This document shows, one piece after another, positions 5,870 through 14,631 of a DNA stretch of 14,843 bases (position 1 is its first letter; each line of letters begins with the position of its first letter). The position numbers and the translations under genes were made by a program. The stretch is from Stephanodiscus triporus (lineage: Eukaryota; Bacillariophyta; Thalassiosirophyceae; Thalassiosirales; Thalassiosiraceae): contig JALLAZ010000496.1 in the NCBI GenBank assembly GCA_036939755.1, forward strand, positions 1 to 14,843, written 5' to 3'. Below the pieces are notes generated by a model. It was given only the letters and a program-made list of their open reading frames with translations. It ran no database searches and was not told where the DNA came from.

Positions 5870-8776
5870 ATGCATCGCCGAACACAGCGTCTCGAACGCC
5901 GGCTGAAAAAGGAGGAGGGGAAATCCATTGAGGTTAATGACATCGATGTAGATCAGCTCGGGCGTGGTGATAAAACTTCAGATGACAAATTTGCCAAGCT
6001 GCTCGCACAAAACGAGGATGACCTCCTCAACTTTGTTGCGAAGATCAACAAGGTGTATCAGGAGACACTTCGACGTCCTGCTCCATTCGTGAGCTTTGTT
6101 ATCTGTGGAATGCAAAGCAGCGGCAAGTCTACCATTATGGAACGCTTTCTGAACGCACCGCTGAACATAGTGCAGGAAGGGACGGGAACAAGATGTCCAC
6201 TAGATACAACTTGTATTCACGACAGCTCTCTGAGAGAGCCAAGATGCGAGCTAAGTGGCGAAGAGCTTGACCCTTCTTGGGTCGGATCCGACTTGACAAC
6301 AGAGGAAGTTTTTGCTGCAATAACCGAACATAACAAAGAGCTGGGAAATCAGGACAAGTTCTCCACGCAGCCGTTAACACTTGTCTATCGTGCCAGTAAT
6401 GTGCAAAATATGAGATTCGTTGACACGCCTGGTATCATAGCAAATCAAGTGAGTAAACTACCGAATACTTTTGAGTTATGATCATTCTGCTAGTAAGCAG
6501 TGTTAACTCTGCAACTTGCTCATTTCATTCATTCCATAATAGAGTACCGGCAAAGACAACCGTGAAGACATAAAGGCCATTCTTCGAGACACGATGAAGA
6601 AGCCAAACTCCAAGTTATGTGTGCTCGTCGAGCCAAAGGAGTTCTCAACAAACGCCATCATCAACTTCTGCGATGAAACCTTCGGTGGCAAGGGGAAATG
6701 GGTCGACAACGCCATTATTCTTATGACCAAGTTTGATAAGCAGCTGGAAGATTCAAGAAGTGGCAGCAAAGCGAACAAATTCTTCTCTGAATATCATGAG
6801 AATAATTTGTTCCCTTACTTGACTATCACACCTACTCTTGACCGTGAAGATCTCAACACTGATGCTCTTTTTTGGAAGAGGCAGCAACTCCTTGGAAGTT
6901 CACCAGCCTATGAAGAAGGAAAGTTCTCAGACTGGATGGAAATGCATGAGAAGTACAGGGAGACTGATCCAAGTGATCCTCCGCTTAGCTCAGATGTCAG
7001 ATCTCGCATCGGATTTCCTACCGCTGCTTCCAAAATGAGGGCAGTCATGTTGACAGACACGGCGACTCGTCTACCTGAGGTGCTGATGTCTCTCAGGAAA
7101 GAGCTCGTGAAGTACCGCGAGGAACTGGAGATTCTTGTGGAGAAGAAAAAGTTTCGAAACCCAACCCACCTAAAGGTAAGACTCCAAGAGATAAGCTCGT
7201 TCTCTAGTTTTACGCCTCGTGTTAACATAGTTTTGTCATTATCTGAAGGATATGACTGGGAATTTTCTGCAAGATGTTTGCCAGCGCATCAAAGACTATC
7301 TTGATGGCGACCTTGAAGCAGCAGCCAAGCTTCCGCATCATTTGATGGACCTTGACAGTGAGTTGGATCTAGAGGACGACTCTGAATGGAAAGATCAAAC
7401 GTTGGGCAAGAAAGCATCAACTGAAGATGAAGAAGGTTGGCGAAATATCATTGCGGGGATGTTCGACAAAAACTCCATGCCAAAGCATGTTTATGCTGAC
7501 AAAAAATTTCTAGGCGGTAAACAATTCCAAAGGGCTCACGAATTGTTGAAGGCTGCGATGGCAGGTAATAAATATGTCTGGATCAATGATTATTGAACCT
7601 GCTTGTTCACTCAGATTTTCTTTTGCGCTCACACTTTCAAAGAGGCGTTTCCTGACATCAGTAAGATGAAAGAGTTTGTGCCAAGTGGTGCAGGATACTT
7701 GCAAGGTGGGTTGCAGCGAGAAAATTGGGAGAGAGGTGAGTCGGAAACAACAAAGGGTCATTTAAAGCATAACTTATGATTGTGTCACTTAATTTTCGTA
7801 TCCTTTTCAAGCAACTTTAAGTATAGTCAAGATGACAGGCCAAGTCACGGTGCATCCCGGGATCAACTTTTTTATCAAGCATGTTGGTACTATCTTCCGC
7901 AATCTCTTTAAAGTGTAAGGAATCAGTCTTTATATTGCCCGTTGATAAGTATTCTAAATATCCCACCTTTCTCTTTGCGGTCAGGGCTCTGCAGGATATG
8001 AAACTAAGATCTGTTGACGTACAACGCTTGCTTGAGATCTGCCCTGGTTTAGAAAATCGCCTTTCTGGCCAGTTTGATGACATGCTGTGGGAGTTAATGC
8101 AGAATGCGGCAGAGAATACCCAACTCTCTGTGGAGCCAAAATTTTCTTGTCTTATCCCTAATCTTCCTAATTTCCATCCGCTTGAGGAAGACAAGGACGG
8201 CGATCTCTATGAGATAAAGGGTGGTGACTATGTCAAGACCCCTCGTAAGAGTGAAATTCGGGAGCAAAAGTTGAAAGAAGGTAGTGGTTACCTGACTACA
8301 TTCTTATCGTTTTTTCAGACTTCTGTTGATGAAAAGAAAGCGAAAGGTGAGACATATCTGCTCAAGTTCGGTTTTCGACAGGAAACATTCTCTAATCTTC
8401 ACTACTCCGGTGACCAGAACTTCTTCGTGAACGAGGGAGGCAACAGGCTGAGCAAAAAAAGACCTTTCTCCTCGAGGATAGGACTTCAATGATCAATGAC
8501 GAAGAAACAGAGAAAATCATTCTTTCAGCTTTTTATTATGTCGTTGCATTGCAGGAACACATCCATACAGATTTGAATTTCCTCATCAACTACTACTTGT
8601 ACGAAAAATTCAAAGGTAAACTCGCGACTTTTCCGCGTCTTGTCTCAAATGATGAATGGAAGGATTTGATTCCTGATGACACCACATTAGATGATAGTAT
8701 TCAAGAGCTCACGAATAAGGTGACCGAGATTAAGAGCTCTTTGCAGGATGTGCAAAGGATGCAGATGCAGTTTTAG
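5870..8776 (+). CDS. Dynamin-like GTPase, seven exons
   Basis: Large mechano-GTPase of the dynamin superfamily that remodels or severs membranes on GTP hydrolysis. Proposed exons: 5870-6448, 6543-7175, 7249-7564, 7643-7735, 7812-7914, 7985-8346 and 8418-8776. Their sum is 2445 nt, exactly 815 codons including the TAG stop, so about 814 aa. GTPase motifs: G1 GMQSSGKST (80-88), G2 Thr107 in GTGTRCP, G3 DTPG (185-188), G4 TKFD (255-258). Spliced exons 1-2 read DTPGIIANQ-STGKDNREDIK, and exons 4-5 read RENWER-ATLSIVK, matching family conservation. The middle/stalk follows (KKFLGGKQFQRA, SGAGYLQGGLQRENWE, HPGINFFIKHVGTIFR). The last exon (FLLEDRTSMINDEE onward) resembles a GTPase effector domain. 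No PH domain or transmembrane segment is seen, so it is not a classical endocytic dynamin by architecture. The exon 4 acceptor (TTTCAAAG) and the exon 6 end are the least certain. The start is the ATG after GATAAA; no upstream in-frame ATG was found. Confidence 0.88.
8281..8417 (+). other. Ambiguous splice region at dynamin-like exon 6/7 boundary
   Basis: Two donors give the same downstream frame into the acceptor at 8416-8417: GAAAG|GTGAGA at 8347 (71-nt intron) and GAAG|GTAGTG at 8281 (137-nt intron). The first keeps a 22-residue stretch GSGYLTTFLSFF...KKAK; the second joins KLKE directly to LLRERG. Bases 8281-8318 by themselves look like a tiny intron (GTAGTG, CTGAC, poly-T, CAG), but removing only these 38 nt shifts the frame into a stop. 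Alternative splicing is possible; transcripts would decide. Confidence 0.5.
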
Positions 8777-9102
8777 CTGCAGCGTTTGGAGTGTGTGTCA
8801 TTGAATCATGTTTGTCGTTGAAACAAGTGTATCGTCGGAGCAAGTGTGTTGTTCAAGCAAGTTTGTCGTTGAAACGAATAAATTGGGACTTACGAAATTT
8901 GTATTGAGGAATGTTATTCTTCTAGTAGGCCAATGCCCTACTCTTGTTCGTGTAATACACTAATAATAGTAAAATAAATTCACCCACTGGTTGCCCTACT
9001 AGACGTCGAGATAAAAGCTCCGTCAATTTGGGGCGCGTCAATGAGATCAAGTGCACAGCATCAAATAATTCTCATTATTATGTTCGAAGCTGTGTGAGAG
9101 TA
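8777..9102. other. Intergenic region between convergent genes
   Basis: Holds the 3' UTRs of the dynamin-like gene (+) and the PAPS transporter (-). It contains the 17-bp tandem repeat (8797-8881), AATAAA hexamers at 8877-8882 and 8973-8978 that could serve as + strand polyadenylation signals, and two copies of TGCCCTACT (8934-8942, 8992-9000). No gene is seen. Confidence 0.55.
8797..8881 (+). repeat. Five tandem 17-bp degenerate repeats in a 3' UTR
   Basis: Units start at 8797, 8814, 8831, 8848 and 8865 with no gaps. A representative unit is GTCGTTGAAACAAGTGT (8814-8830). Conserved features are a GTyGTT/GTCRTT start, A-rich middle and AAGTKT end. Units are diverged from one another, so the array is old or under loose constraint. 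It begins about 20 bp after the dynamin-like stop codon and runs into an AATAAA, placing it in the 3' UTR. Confidence 0.7.
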
Positions 9103-10472
9103 TTACGTATCTATGTGCTCGTGCCATTCCTGGACAAGCTCAATCTCCTTCTCGCTTTTCTCCCCCATGCCTTCCCATTTGATCAGCTGTCTGCCCTCTG
9201 CCTTCTTTTTGATCCGATAGCACACGGCCGATACCACCACCACCAGCCCAAAGAAGCCCGTTGACGTGACCTTGTGCTTGTACAGCGTCACCGAGAGCGC
9301 GATGCTTATCAGGACGCGCGCGGTCATGATGATGGCGAAGACAACGGCGCCGAAATTCTTGATGGTGTAGAAGATGAAGAGCTGTCCGACAGTGGAGCAG
9401 ATCGAGAAGAGGAAGAAGTGGATCTGAATCTCGGAGTGGCGACGGATGAAGGCGAAGGCTGGCCAGAGCATGCCGTCGTGGACCAGCGTGATCAGCGATA
9501 GAGCGGTGGAGAAGGCCGAGGTCGCGAACATCAGCTCGATCATGGAAAGGTCGCGGTGCCTCTTAAACATGCGACTTTGCCACTGACTGGTGAAACTGTC
9601 GAAGAACAAAAACAAGAGAAGCAGCAGTATACCGGTCCACTTGGCGCTAGTTTTTTCACCGTAGACATCGGAGTCGAAGGACAATTCATCGGTGGACGTC
9701 ATGAACATTGCGATTCCAATCCCGATGAAAATCGCGACGAAGTAGTCATATTGGGGATCTGTTTCGAGGCGAAAGGTCACCTTCCTCTTATGAACAAGGG
9801 TAGTCTCATCGAGGAAAAAATATGGACAATTAACAACACAGCTTTTCACTCACACGAATGATTCCCGAGCAATTTGCCCATGAGCATCACCGGCGCGAGC
9901 TTGAACGACTTGAACAGCGTCACCGCCGGGAACGAGACGTATCGCAGCGCCTCGTACTGACACCAGCTGCTCAGCATGTTCGATATCGAGGGGAGGCAGT
10001 ACTCGTATATGACCGTGGATCGCGACGTCCGCGGCTTAAGGTACGCGAGGAGCATCCCCGACATGATCATGGTCCAGAAGCGGTTGGTGAATACCAGTGC
10101 GTAGGAGTAGGTGAAGTACTCTCCGGTGAGCCTCGGGTACTTTCGGGTGAGCATTCGCTCCTTGGGGGGGGGGAAGAGGGGAGGGTCGAGGTTGTTGGGC
10201 GAGGAAGGGTGCGTTCGGCATTTGTCAGATGTTGGGGGTCGATGGATGCATTCTCGAACAACGATGAAATCGATGGCGTCCCGATTTCAATACCGATTGT
10301 CGCAGAAAGAGGTCACGTACCTGGAGCAATCCCCACGAGACGAACGTCACGTTCAACATTACCGCGCATATCGCCAAATTGGTGTACACGCTCTCCCTCG
10401 AGATCGTCTCCCGGTCAAAATCGAGGAACGAGGAGACGCTCGATCGCAACCTCGCGGGAGGAATGGGAGGGC

Positions 10473-10507
<35 letters not shown>

Positions 10508-11112
10508 CCCCTCCTCCTCCTCCTCCCATCGTCGTCCAGGAGATCGACGACGACGACGTCGGGTTCGTCCTTGTACGTTCCCATGCGCCCCCTTCCCCTC
10601 CCCCCCGCGCCCGCCCCCGACCCCGCCTCGACGAAATCCTCCTCCTCGTCCTCCTCGCCGTCGCTGAAGCTCGCGTCCCTGATGACGTTCATGTAAGCGC
10701 GGACGGACGATCGCGGCGTCGCCGGCTCCTCGCGCGGCTCGAGCCAGCTCGGGAAGTATATCCTCGCGACCATGACCGTGATGAGGACCATGGCGACGTA
10801 CAGGAGGAAGTTCGTGCACAGGCTGAGCAATGCCGATTCGGCCGTGGGGGAAAGCAGGGGTCGACCTCCCGCGTTGTTGGGCACGACGCCCCCCACCCCG
10901 CCCCCGCCTCCGCCGTGGGAATAGTAGTCGGCGTCGCTCCCGCCGCCGACCTCGTCGGGGGGCGACGATCCGCCGCCGCCGCTATGACGCGACGACGGTC
11001 CGACGTTCTCGAGTTGGGCGAAGTCGTCGTCGTCCCCGTCGTCCTCCGTCAGAAGTCGGACGATGACGCGGGAGGTATGATGCGCCGCGTTGGCGAGGGA
11101 GATGAAATCCAT
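9103..11112 (-). CDS. SLC35B2: PAPS transporter, SLC35B2/PAPST1 type, three exons
   Basis: Golgi antiporter that imports the sulfate donor 3'-phosphoadenosine 5'-phosphosulfate for sulfation of glycans and proteins. Minus-strand exons: 10321-11112, 9854-10160 and 9103-9758, with GT-AG introns of 160 and 95 nt. Total 1755 nt, 584 aa. Exons 1-2 join as WGLLQ-ERMLTRKYP, matching the PAPST1 landmark WGVLQERVMTR. Exons 2-3 join through a split Tyr codon (GNHS-Y-PQYDYF). Further landmarks: LSSWCQYEALRYVSFP, PVMLMGKLL, FDSFTSQWQ, RHSEIQIH, CSTVGQLFIFYTIKNFGAVVFAIIMT. The N-terminal 238 residues are unusual. An acidic and Gly-rich leader precedes a membrane segment (about 97-120), then a low-complexity acidic/Gly-Asp insert (about 121-238) precedes the next membrane segment (about 242-262). 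Human PAPST1 is about 430 aa, so most extra length is here. The chosen ATG has context accATGg. It is divergently paired with the PUB-domain gene. Confidence 0.93.
10474..10503. repeat. Hexanucleotide (GCCGTC)5 coding microsatellite
   Basis: Five exact GCCGTC units on the + strand encode the alternating Gly-Asp run at about residues 203-212 of the PAPS transporter on the minus strand. It lies in the low-complexity insert and is likely length-variable. Confidence 0.9.
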
Positions 11113-11502
11113 GGTCAACGGTCAACGCGATAAATATGAATTTACGCGACGATTGTGCGTGCGCAGAGGCCCTCCCTCCGCCCGAGATTGTTTATTTTTA
11201 TTTTTCAGCGACTCGATTTTGGGAGTTGGCAAGGAAAGGCGTCGGCAAAATGGGGGCGAGTGATACGTATTGGTTTCTGACCACTTGACCCTCGCCTCGG
11301 TAATCAAAAATAATTTCGGCCGGCGGCATTGCCCCTGGCCTGCCTCCTCCTTCTTTCGTGGGAGCGCGCCAGCCTGTGTAAGTGCGCGGGAAAGAAAGAG
11401 GCAGTTTTTGCCGTTAGCCTGCCGGCCGTCGAGGGGCCGGGCGGCCCCGCCAAAAAACAACGGTCTCTCCATCATCCACAGCTATGGTAGCCAGCCTGCA
11501 AA
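11113..11502. promoter_or_regulatory. Bidirectional promoter region, PAPS transporter / PUB protein
   Basis: 390 bp separate the two divergent ATGs, so both promoters and 5' UTRs must lie here. The middle is AT-rich (about 11188-11215, T-rich with TTTATTTTTATTTTT), flanked by GC-rich DNA with GGCCGGGCGGCC (11436-11447). No canonical TATA box is assigned. Confidence 0.5.
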
Positions 11503-11549
11503 ATGGACCTACGCAAAGTCGAACAAGACCTGGAGAAGATCTCCTCTGA
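11484..11549 (+). other. Overlapping upstream ORF, 21 codons
   Basis: An ATG at 11484 with G at +4 opens a 21-codon frame that ends at TGA 11547-11549, overlapping the PUB-protein start at 11503 in another frame. If the 5' UTR includes it, scanning ribosomes would meet it first, which would lower main-ORF translation. Whether it lies in the mRNA is not known. Confidence 0.4.
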
Positions 11550-13046
11550 CTGGAAGGCCCTTCGCAGGCAGCGGCCACGGTTCGATGGCTGTGTCGCCGG
11601 GCCCTCGACGGCCGCCCCCGACGCCGCGTGCATCATTACTGGCCAAGAGTTGTTCTCTCTGATGCCGTCATGGCGAGAACTCATGTCCAAAGTGAACGAT
11701 GATGAAATATTTCCATCGGAGGATGATGGATGTCTGGATGATGGGGAAGTTGACCCTGGGTTTGATCGCGCATATGTCGCCAATAGTGAAAATGGAACAA
11801 CCGACGAGACGACGAACTTCATCGATTCCGAGTTTGGCATGTGCTTAGGAACTAGCCCGACGAATGCAGACGTCGATGTGGCAAATGCCAACGTGCCGAA
11901 TGCTGTGGTAGATAATGGCAAACAAAGCATTTGGGAAAAATATGCGTCGAAAAATACGGCAAAGTCAAAAGTTACCGAGCCTGTGGCAGCAACGGCATAT
12001 CGGAGTGAGAATAATGCTGATGTTTACGATCCCGAAGAGGAAGAGCCGATGCGTGTGGAGGATGCATCTCCCGAGACTATTCTCGCCGGGCTTGAATCTT
12101 TGCATGAACGAATCGCTGCTCTTGGACCGAAGATTGATAAATTCAACACGAAATTGAGGGAGGTTAGTTCCTTTTGGCAAATGTATGAATTCATTCCCTC
12201 TTCTATCGATGTTGTTCGCGGTTTCATCACTTTGTTCTATAACATACCATCCAGAGAGACCCCATTACTAAAAAGCCAAGGTATGGCGAGAAAACTATTC
12301 CAAGAGTAAAAGCTGTCATTCGGACCTTCCGAGCACTCGAGAAAGTAGCGGCCGTTCTATTCAATGACTCCGATACAGTCCCCAGCGTAGTGTCGGCACT
12401 CCGCTCCCAAATCCAACAGCACACCGAGCAACTCAATGCCACGAAACAAGCACAACGATCCCAAGAGCAGCTTGAGGCTGAACTTCTCGTCAAAGAAAGG
12501 ATCCTCGCCGAAGAGCGTGCAAGTCAGCTTCGTTTATTGGAAGAGCAGAGGAAACGAGACGAGGAACGAGAATTGGCTCGGCGTGCCGAAGAAGCGAGAA
12601 TGCGCCGTTTGGAGGAGGAGCAGGCAGCCGTGGACGCAGAGCGTCGGGCGGATCTAGAACTTCTGGCATTGGTACCCACCTCGGGCGTGGATGGCGTACG
12701 CGAGCAGATTGGTCGCATGAGAGAAGCATTGAAAGACGACAGGGCGTCGCTGGATGTGGCCCTGGGCTCGCTTTACACGCTATTCGAACAAATCGTGCGC
12801 AAGCCGGAGGAGGTGAACTTTCGTCGCGTCAGGAGGAATCATCCGAAATTCATGGAGGATATCGGTAGACACGTCGGGGGACGGGAGGTGCTGATCGCGG
12901 CGGGGTTCAAACTGGAGAAGTTGGATGGCGTTCCCTGTTTTTTTTCCGCCGAGCCCCATATCGAGAGCGACATGGATGGTTGGTCGGAATGGTTTGACAC
13001 TCTGAAAAAAACGCTGGCGGTCATAGAAGAGGAGATGTTCAAGTAA
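11503..13046 (+). CDS. Coiled-coil PUB-domain protein, probable Cdc48/p97 cofactor
   Basis: Two exons, 11503-12162 and 12255-13046, with a 92-nt GT-AG intron between codons (GAG|GTTAGT ... ATCCAG|AGA). Total 1452 nt, 483 aa. Residues 1-220 are mostly low complexity with an acidic patch (DDEIFPSEDDGCLDDGE) and no domain I recognise. Residues about 268-355 form a strongly charged Glu/Arg coiled coil. Residues about 385-475 form a PUB (PUG) domain: LYTLFEQIVRKPEEVNFRRVRR, NHPKF, GRHVGGREVLIAAGFKL and CFFS. PUB domains, as in peptide N-glycanase and UBXN6, bind the C-terminal tail of Cdc48/p97. There is no transglutaminase core and no UBX or UBA signature, so it is neither PNGase nor a standard UBX protein. 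A role in ubiquitin-dependent extraction or ERAD is inference. The C-terminus (DMDGWSEWFDTLKKTL) appears well conserved. Confidence 0.88.
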
Positions 13047-13208
13047 CAAACACTCTAGATGTAAATTATGTGCGTTTTACTCGTGTTTCCAAATGGAAGC
13101 AACGTGGAGTGTCTGTACCACCTTAACGCACCGACCGCTTGTAACTGAATCGCCTCATGTGATATAAACAATCTTAATCAGCCTCGTCGTGTCAGGCAGT
13201 CTCGACCG

Positions 13209-14631
13209 TCAATCGCGATCGACCGAAGCGATGCCGAACCTCCCAAGGATGTGATATTCTACGATGGGCCCCTTGTTCACCTGACAGCAAACCCCTCCCT
13301 CCCTCGTTAGGCCGACGTTCCCGTCCTTCGTAAAGCGCAGCAATCGTCTATCGGGATCCCTGACTGCGGCGAGGTTCAACTTGTAATTCACCAACCCCGC
13401 CTCCCTCGTCAATCGTGATATCTCGCGCGAGATCCTGATCCCGTCGAGAGCGAACGGATTCCTTATCCCGTCCTTTCTCTTTCTCATCCTCGCGATGCGT
13501 TCCTCGATGTTCCTCAATTCTCCGACGAGCGATTCCCTCGCGTCGGACGACGACGACATCGACGACAGCATCTTGTCACCCGTTGCGAACGGGAAGTAGC
13601 CGCAGCTGCAGTATACCCTCCCCTTCGGGACGTATACGTCGCCATCGGCGTGCATGATCCGATCGTCGTCGACCTCGACGAAGAAACGGAGGAGGTCGNG
13701 GGACGTATACGTCGCCATCGGCGTGCATGATCCGATCGTCGTCGACCTCGACGAAGAAACGGAGGAGGTCGGTCCCCAACGGTCCCTCCCCCCGCGATAC
13801 GCGCCACCCGCCGTCGCGCATCGCGTACGTCCGCTCGCCCTCGGATATCGACGGCCCGAGAACCGCGATGCCGTCCACTACGCGCAGCACCTTCGCAACG
13901 TCGTCGTGGGCGGCGAAGGCGCCATTGTCATCGCGTCCACTTCTTCCGCCCCCCCTCCCGAGCAGATCGTCCCGATCGTACGATGGGGACGACGAGAATT
14001 CGACCACGAACGACACGTTTATGCGACTGCCGCTCCTACCCCAATCCGCGGGCATCCACGTTCCTGATTCCCTCCCGACGCTCAGCGATACTCTCCATCT
14101 CGTGCCGTCCAACGGATCGGCGGCGGCATCGGCATCATCGCCCATCATCATCCTCGGGGACGATTTTTTCGTCCTTTCGGTCGATGATGATGTGACTGCA
14201 GGAGGAGCGAGCGAGTCCTCCGTCGAGTCCGGGAATCCTCCCGTCGTCGTCTTCTCCGTCGTCGTCGTCAATCTTTCCCTCAGGTCGTCCAGTCGCCGTA
14301 GCGCCTCCGCCCTCATCTCCTCGATCTCCGTGCGCAATCGCTCTGACTCGGCCTCAATCTCCGCGACGGTGGCCCTTGTCGGGAGTGCCATCTTCGTTGT
14401 CGTCTTCGTAGATGTAGATGTAGATGTGGTAGTAGTAGTAGTAGTCGTCGTCGAGGGGGGGGATGCGAGGAAGGCCGCGGCGAGACGGCGGGAGGTGGAT
14501 GACGACGACGAAAACGAAAACGTCGCGCGGTCAGCGACGACGGAGACGACGAGGAGGACGACGACCGCGAGGAGGGAGACAATGAGCGGGACCGCCGATG
14601 CCGCGCGAGCGGACGATGAGTTCGCTTTCAT
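13209..14631 (-). CDS. Uncharacterised protein with possible plastid-type presequence
   Basis: Function not recognised. As written, the frame is broken by a 72-bp duplication around one N (13627-13771). Counting the duplicate once leaves 1350 nt, a continuous 449-aa frame from ATG 14631 to the stop at 13209. N-terminus: a hydrophobic segment at about 13-33 fits a signal peptide, followed by a Ser/Arg-rich stretch with AAAFLASP (51-58). That resembles the ASAFAP-type motif of diatom plastid presequences, although the Phe is deeper than usual. A poly-Thr/Ser run (61-80) and a charged coiled coil (about 87-122) follow. The core (about 172-330) looks conserved: LDGTRWRVSLSVGRESGTWMPADWGRSG, GGWRVSRGEGPLGTDLLRFFVE and GDVYVPKGRVYCSCGYFPF. 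The C-terminal third has a basic coiled-coil-like region, then CCQVNKGPIVEYHILGRF. The coding DNA is CpG-rich. It is convergent with the PUB gene (162 bp apart). Confidence 0.8.
13627..13771. repeat. Exact 72-bp direct duplication flanking a single N (probable assembly join)
   Basis: 13627-13698 and 13700-13771 are identical, and the only base between them is the N at 13699. This is what results when two contigs with overlapping ends are joined with a placeholder gap instead of being merged. The extra 73 bases shift the coding frame of the gene on the minus strand; counting the segment once restores it. Confidence 0.93.
14408..14453. repeat. GTAGAT / GTA / GTC coding microsatellite
   Basis: Three GTAGAT units followed by runs of GTA and GTC on the + strand encode the Ser/Thr/Lys-rich run at about residues 61-80 of the protein on the minus strand. 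Such tracts usually vary in length between alleles. Confidence 0.8.

Noticed and set aside
6449..6481. Dynamin-like protein ending at 6481 as a short 204-aa product
   Set aside because: GTGAGT at 6449 and TAATAG at 6542 remove 94 nt and rejoin DTPGIIANQ to STGKDNREDIK in frame, as expected for the family.
7565..7614. Exon 4 of the dynamin-like gene starting after CACTCAG at 7614
   Set aside because: This acceptor is attractive but is out of phase with the AAMA G|GTAATA donor. The acceptor at 7642 restores frame and follows a long pyrimidine tract.
8281..8318. 38-nt intron in the dynamin-like gene
   Set aside because: Its removal alone shifts the frame into a stop (TGA) within three codons, and all other introns here are at least 70 nt.
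8797..8881. CRISPR-like array
   Set aside because: Units are contiguous 17-mers without spacers, diverged, and lie in a eukaryotic 3' UTR.
9858..11133. Long + strand ORFs opposite the PAPS transporter exons
   Set aside because: They are Arg/Pro-rich shadows of GC-rich coding DNA. The minus strand gives a coherent spliced transporter with family landmarks at both junctions.
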